A stretch of DNA of 64,000 nucleotides from Poriferisulfidus sp963668445. Its GTDB lineage: Bacteria > Pseudomonadota > Gammaproteobacteria > Poriferisulfidales > Poriferisulfidaceae. The translations under genes were made by a program, and so were the position numbers. Location: NCBI GenBank assembly GCA_963668445.1, contig OY764335.1, forward strand, positions 434,001 to 498,000, in the 5' to 3' direction. The first letter of the stretch is position 1. Each line of letters opens with the position of its first letter. Shown here piece by piece: positions 60,306 through 64,000 of this stretch. The notes beneath the pieces were generated by a model. It did not search any database, had not been told where the DNA came from, and saw only the letters and a program-made list of their open reading frames with translations.

Positions 60306-60915
60306 GGCGCACCTCCTGCATGAACGCGTCAATGAGGGCGGGGTCTTTGCGGCCGGGCGCGGACTCGACGCCACTGCTGACGTCCACGCCCCACGGTCGG
60401 ACGGCGCGGATGGCGGCGGCGACGTTGTCTGGAGCGAGCCCGCCGGCCAGAATCAGCGGGCGGGGGTCTTCGGTGCGCACGGCCGTCCAATCGAAGGTTC
60501 GCCCAAGCCCGCCGGCCTCGCCGGCCGCATGGCTGTCGAGCAGGAAGCCGGCCGCCTCGGGGTAGCGGCGCTGGCAGTCCGAAAGGGCATCGGGCGGGTT
60601 CATGGGCACGGCCTTGATCCAGCGGCCGCCGAAGCGGGCGCAAAGTTCGGGGGTTTCGCGCCCATGGTACTGCACGCCGTCAAGCGGGACCTTTTGGAAC
60701 AGCTCGTCCAGAAAGTCCGGCTCCGGATCGAGCACCACGGCGTACGCGGCGACGAACGGCGGCAGAGAGTCGGCGATGGCGCGGGCCGCATCCAGCGTGA
60801 TGTGCCGCGGGCTCGGCGGATGAAAGACCAGGCCGATGGCGTCGGCACCGGCCGCGGCGGCGCATTGCGCGTCGGAGGGCGAGGTGATGCCGCAGATTTT
60901 GGCACGAGTGCGCAT
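60292..60915 (-). CDS. trpF: TrpF, phosphoribosylanthranilate isomerase
   Basis: 207 residues. TRAKICGITSPSDAQCAAAA with the catalytic Cys, AIGLVFHPPSPRHI, GVQYHGRETPELC, LAGGLAPDNVAAAI and GVDVSSGVESAPGRKD. Tryptophan pathway. One bp after truA. Confidence 0.96.
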   Translation of the reverse strand: MRTRAKICGITSPSDAQCAAAAGADAIGLVFHPPSPRHITLDAARAIADSLPPFVAAYAVVLDPEPDFLDELFQKVPLDGVQYHGRETPELCARFGGRWIKAVPMNPPDALSDCQRRYPEAAGFLLDSHAAGEAGGLGRTFDWTAVRTEDPRPLILAGGLAPDNVAAAIRAVRPWGVDVSSGVESAPGRKDPALIDAFMQEVRRAAE

Positions 60916-60916
60916 G

Positions 60917-61711
60917 TTACGAATCGGGCGTGCTGTAGTCCGGTAGCCAAAGGGGCGGCGGGATGCCGTATTCCGGAGGATAGTTTACGCGCACCAGGTA
61001 CAGGCCGTCCGGCGGCGCCGTGATGCCGCCGGCGGTGCGGTCGCGCCGATGCAGCAGTTCGGCCATCCACTCCGGCGGGCGTTCGCCGCGGCCGACGCAC
61101 ATCAGCGACCCGGCCAGGATGCGCACCATGTGGTGCAGAAAGCCGTTCGCTTCGATGTCCAAATGCACGAACGGCCCGTGCGCGGAGACGTCCAGCCGAT
61201 GCAGCGTGCGCACCGGATGCTTGGCTTGGCAGCCGGCGGCGCGGAAGCTGGCGAAGTCGTGCTCGCCAAGCAAGGCTTGGGCGGCGCGGTGCATGCGTGC
61301 GGCATCCAATTCTTGCGGAATCCGGGTGACTTTGCCGGCCAGCAGTCCGGCGGCGCTGCCGCGCTGCAGGATGATGTAGCGGTAATGGCGCCGCGTTGCG
61401 GAGTAGCGGGCATGGAAGTCATCCGGCACCGGCTGCACCCAAGCCAAACTGATGGCAGGCGGCAGCTGCGCGTCGGCGCCGCGCTGCCAGGCATGCATCG
61501 GACGTTCGGCCGCGGTGTCGAAATGCGCGACCTGTCCTGCAGCATGCACGCCCGTGTCGGTGCGGCCGGCGACGGCGACCGTGACAGGATGGTCGGCGAT
61601 GGCGGACAGGGCGCGTTCCACTTCGTTCTGGACGCTGGGCGCATGGCGCTGGCGCTGCCAGCCGTTGTAGTGCGAGCCGTCGTATTCGAGGCCGCAGGCA
61701 AGGCGGGGCAT
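60917..61711 (-). CDS. truA: TruA, tRNA pseudouridine(38-40) synthase
   Basis: 264 residues from MPRLACGLEYDGSHY. Catalytic Asp in VAVAGRTDTGVHAAGQVAHF, ARYSATRRHYRYII, HDFASFRAAGC, and FLHHMVRILAGSL. The frame continues upstream but the family start is at 61711. First gene of the trp/acc/fol string. Confidence 0.96.
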   Translation of the reverse strand: MPRLACGLEYDGSHYNGWQRQRHAPSVQNEVERALSAIADHPVTVAVAGRTDTGVHAAGQVAHFDTAAERPMHAWQRGADAQLPPAISLAWVQPVPDDFHARYSATRRHYRYIILQRGSAAGLLAGKVTRIPQELDAARMHRAAQALLGEHDFASFRAAGCQAKHPVRTLHRLDVSAHGPFVHLDIEANGFLHHMVRILAGSLMCVGRGERPPEWMAELLHRRDRTAGGITAPPDGLYLVRVNYPPEYGIPPPLWLPDYSTPDS

Positions 61712-61933
61712 GGCGGCGGGGAGAAGGGGGTTTGGGCGGCGGGCCGGGAAAGGTTCGGCGTATGGAGGGTATTGTAGTTCAGTGCAGCGACAGGATTGGC
61801 ATGTCCTGTGGCTGTGGCTGCGCATGTGTGTGAACTTGCATATGGTTTTTTGATACACATGGTAGTAGGGTTTGTACAATGCCAAACGGCCTAGCCTCTG
61901 CGGTCTTTGCATATTCGGATTTTTGGGGGCATC

Positions 61934-62158
61934 ATGAATTCAAACATTATTTCGTTCGCTGTCATTCTCACACTGTTTTTGGGAATGCCTGCACATGCAT
62001 CTGACGCGCTGGCATTAATCTGGGGAGGGGCGGTGCTGACCTCCGGTGCATGCTTGGTTTCTTGCAAGGCGTGTCCCATCTCTTTTGCGGCACGAGGCGC
62101 TGGACTGTCGGCAGAACTCTCGCTGAGTAATGATGCTTGGTGTAGTTGCCGTCTATGA
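61934..62158 (+). CDS. small exported Cys-rich protein
   Basis: 74 residues from MNSNIISFAVILTLFLG; signal peptide cleaved near AHA-SDA. The mature ~53 residues hold six Cys (GACLVSCKACPISF and DAWCSCRL). No family recognised. It stands alone in an AT-richer stretch between truA and the AbiE pair; the TTTT-rich upstream region shows no strong promoter. Confidence 0.5.
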   Translation: MNSNIISFAVILTLFLGMPAHASDALALIWGGAVLTSGACLVSCKACPISFAARGAGLSAELSLSNDAWCSCRL

Positions 62159-62173
62159 CGAATCTGGTATAAT
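62146..62173 (+). promoter_or_regulatory. promoter of the AbiE-type toxin-antitoxin pair
   Basis: TTGCCG, 16 bp spacer, TATAAT with TGG before it (extended -10, TGGTATAAT), 42 bp upstream of the antitoxin ATG. Best-formed promoter seen in the window. The region after it (62185-62210) is AT-rich with AATTAATT palindromic sequence that could be an antitoxin operator. Confidence 0.6.
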
Positions 62174-62215
62174 AAGTAGACATGAAAATGATCAATAATT
62201 AATTTTAAAGTTCCT

Positions 62216-62749
62216 ATGAAGAGGACGGAAGCCATCAAACGCTTGTTTGATTGGAGCCGACGCGGGCGCTATGTCTTCACGCGTGGAGATTTGGGGCGCA
62301 TCTTTCTTGAAGACCGCTTCGGAACGATGCAGGCGGGATTGGATCGCTTGGTGCGGGACGGCCTGCTCCAGCGGGCGGTGCGCGGGGTGTACGTCTTCCC
62401 GATGGGGCGTTGCGACAGTTATGCGCTGGAGCATATCGCCAAGACGATGCGCCGGGGCGAGTACAGCTACGTGAGTCTGGAATCGGCCCTGAGCGAATAC
62501 GGAGTGATTTCGCAAATCCCGGCTGCATGCCTGACAATCATGACGACGGGGCGCAAGGGCCGCTACGGCACGCCTTACGGAGACATCGAGTTCACGCATA
62601 CGAAACGTCCGGCGACCGCGATTTTGGCCGGGGTCAGGGAAGTAGGACGCCCCCTACGCTGGGCGACGGCCGCTTGCGCCCTGCGCGACCTGAAGCGGGC
62701 CGGACGCGATATCTATCCGCTGGATGAAGAGGCACTTTTGGATGCTTGA
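62216..62749 (+). CDS. AbiEi-like antitoxin
   Basis: 177 residues. N-terminal winged-helix (IKRLFDWSRRGRYVFTRGDL, then LDRLVRDGLLQRAVRGVYVF) as in AbiEi-type antitoxins that repress their own promoter; C-terminal part has YSYVSLESALSEYGVISQIP and YGDIEFTHTKRP. Overlaps the nucleotidyltransferase gene by 8 bp. Type IV toxin-antitoxin/abortive infection pair by family. Confidence 0.85.
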   Translation: MKRTEAIKRLFDWSRRGRYVFTRGDLGRIFLEDRFGTMQAGLDRLVRDGLLQRAVRGVYVFPMGRCDSYALEHIAKTMRRGEYSYVSLESALSEYGVISQIPAACLTIMTTGRKGRYGTPYGDIEFTHTKRPATAILAGVREVGRPLRWATAACALRDLKRAGRDIYPLDEEALLDA

Positions 62750-63629
62750 GCAGAAGGATTTTACGCAGTGGGTCGAGCAAGCCGCGGCAGCGCCGGGGCG
62801 GGAGCATATGCGCCCCGTTATTGAAAAGGAGTTGCTGCACTACGACATCGTGCACGGACTGGCGGAAGCCGGATTACTGAATGCCTTGACTTTTCAGGGC
62901 GGGACGGCGCTCAGGCTATGCTATGGCGCACCTCGCTTCAGCGAGGATCTGGATTTTGTCGGTGGCTCCGAATTCGCGGCGAGCGACTGGCGCGAAATCA
63001 CCCTATGCCTCGAATGCTGCATTCGTGATCGCTACGGCCTGGATGTCCTGATTCGAGAACCGCATAGGCAGGACCTCAGCGACGTGCCCGCTGGCTTTGA
63101 AGTCGCACGATGGCGCGTGGCGGTTACGACGGCGCCCCAGAGAAAGGACTTGCCGAAGCAAAGGCTGAAACTGGAAATCGCCGGTATTCCGGCCTATTCG
63201 CGCAAAATCAAGGCATTGCAATGCAGCCACTATCCGTTTCTGCCGGACGGTTACGGCGACACGCTGGTATGCGTGGAATCGCTGGACGAGATGATGGCGG
63301 ATAAGTTGATTGCGCTGGTGAATGTGTCGAAGCAGGTGCGTTACCGGGACATCTGGGACCTAGGCTGGTTGAAGCGGAAGGGGGCGGCAGTGCGCGGCGA
63401 CTGGGTCCGGCAGAAGGTGCGGGATTACCGGATTGCGGATTACCCGGCCAAACTGGACGCCATGGCGCAGCGTCTGCCGGACCTCGTCCAGAGCGAGACA
63501 TTTGCTCGAACGCTGAGCCGTTTCGTGCCGGAAGATGTTCAGGAGCGGACATTGCGCAAGGGCGAGTTCCGGGAATATTTGGTCCATGAAGTCGTGGCGT
63601 TGCTGCAAGATGCTGGGGAGGCCGTTTGA
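62742..63629 (+). CDS. AbiEii-like nucleotidyltransferase toxin
   Basis: 295 residues from MLEQKDFTQW. Nucleotidyltransferase core FQGGTALRLCYGAPRFSEDL then DF: GGT at ~53-55 and D69/D71, plus SLDEMMADKLIAL and KQVRYRDIWDLGWL, the AbiEii pattern. AbiEii-type toxins are GTP-dependent nucleotidyltransferases that stall growth and block phage. An upstream in-frame ATG (62724) lies in the antitoxin end and is less likely. Confidence 0.88.
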   Translation: MLEQKDFTQWVEQAAAAPGREHMRPVIEKELLHYDIVHGLAEAGLLNALTFQGGTALRLCYGAPRFSEDLDFVGGSEFAASDWREITLCLECCIRDRYGLDVLIREPHRQDLSDVPAGFEVARWRVAVTTAPQRKDLPKQRLKLEIAGIPAYSRKIKALQCSHYPFLPDGYGDTLVCVESLDEMMADKLIALVNVSKQVRYRDIWDLGWLKRKGAAVRGDWVRQKVRDYRIADYPAKLDAMAQRLPDLVQSETFARTLSRFVPEDVQERTLRKGEFREYLVHEVVALLQDAGEAV

Positions 63630-63678
63630 GCAAAACGGCAAAACGGCGCAGAGTCTGGCATGCATTCCGCGAATCGTC

Positions 63679-63684
63679 TATAAT
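63679..63684 (+). promoter_or_regulatory. putative -10 of rpoZ
   Basis: Perfect TATAAT 36 bp before the rpoZ ATG, with CTGGCA 18 bp upstream as a partial -35. Confidence 0.5.
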
Positions 63685-63720
63685 TTGCTTCCCGTTCCCC
63701 TTGATGGATGATTCGACCTG

Positions 63721-64000
63721 ATGGCCCGCATTACTGTGGAAGACTGCTTGGAGCAGATTGACAACCGCTTCGATTTGGTGCTGGTTGCGGCGCGGCGCGC
63801 CCGGCAAATCAAGTTGGGCGCAGAGCCGCAGCTGGATGTGGACAATGACAAGCCGACGGTGCTGGCATTGCGTGAGGTCGCGGCCGGCGCGGTGGGCCGC
63901 GATGTTTTCCAGGAGCCGCTGATGCCGCCAGAGAAGGAGGAGGCGCTGGAGCCGGACGAGCTGCATCGGCAGGCAGCGGAGATGGAACCGACCGATGTGG
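63721..64000 (+). CDS. rpoZ: RpoZ, RNA polymerase omega subunit (partial)
   Basis: MARITVEDCLEQIDNRFDLV and VAARRARQIKLGAEP are diagnostic for omega. Runs off the right edge after 93 residues; the family usually ends near 70-100, so most of it is here. The visible C-terminal part (PPEKEEALEPDELHRQ) is acidic. spoT typically follows. Confidence 0.95.
   Translation, partial: MARITVEDCLEQIDNRFDLVLVAARRARQIKLGAEPQLDVDNDKPTVLALREVAAGAVGRDVFQEPLMPPEKEEALEPDELHRQAAEMEPTDV

Overview
The window is GC-rich bacterial chromosome, densely coding, with gene orders typical of Gammaproteobacteria: ubiE/ubiJ/ubiB, dapF-DUF484-xerC, rpsF-rpsR-rplI-dnaB-alr, purEK, truA-trpF-trpB-trpA-accD-folC, and a cox/ctaA/ctaB block. 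The gene set implies an aerobic, ubiquinone-using, lysine- and tryptophan-prototrophic cell with an aa3-type oxidase. I cannot fix the genus. A XanB2/FkbO-type chorismatase and an orphan Cas6/Cmx6-like gene suggest a lineage outside the enterics (Chromatiales- or Xanthomonadales-like), but this is inference. No rRNA, tRNA, CRISPR array or transposase was seen.

Layout. 1-1542 holds ubiB (cut by the window edge) and ubiJ on the minus strand. 1707-10053 is a nine-gene plus-strand operon of accessory character: three exported or lipid-anchored proteins, a PEGA plus formylglycine-generating-enzyme-fold membrane protein, a small exported protein, a MotA/TolQ/ExbB-type proton-channel subunit, an unknown soluble protein, and two paralogous membrane-anchored VWA proteins. 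10084-13603 is a minus-strand operon dapF-DUF484-xerC-DUF971-ubiE. 13697-15465 is a restriction-modification pair (NgoMIV-like nuclease with an SPPY methyltransferase). 15838-24238 carries rpiA, an HpaI-type aldolase, a thioredoxin-fold protein, tsaD, rpmB-rpmG, a hydantoinase-A protein and the chorismatase. 24350-27786 is a tandem duplication of glnK-amtB.

28018-33152 is alr-dnaB-rplI-DUF2232-rpsR-rpsF (minus strand). 33347-36264 is a minus-strand set: aminotransferase, TauD-like dioxygenase, a 63-residue protein and the orphan Cas6-like protein. uvrB, acuI, purK, purE and purC follow; then a TM protein with a DUF4143 ATPase, aroC, an MFS transporter, dapD and an ankyrin lipoprotein. 48243-56050 is the cytochrome c oxidase block with its haem A and copper assembly factors. 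56104-61711 is truA-trpF-trpB-trpA-accD-folC. The end carries a small secreted Cys-rich protein, an AbiE-type toxin-antitoxin pair and the start of rpoZ.

The most promising undescribed system is 1707-10053. It sits inside the normally continuous ubiE-ubiJ-ubiB order and faces it. Its two VWA proteins each start with a MotB/ExbD-like segment (AFLDV then a hydrophobic helix) carrying an Asp where stator B-subunits carry the proton-binding Asp, followed by a coiled coil and a VWA domain. The adjacent channel protein keeps the pore threonines. I infer a proton-motive-force-driven envelope machine in which VWA domains replace the peptidoglycan-binding domain, with a cysteine-free (hence non-catalytic as a sulfatase modifier) FGE-fold protein as an extracytoplasmic partner.
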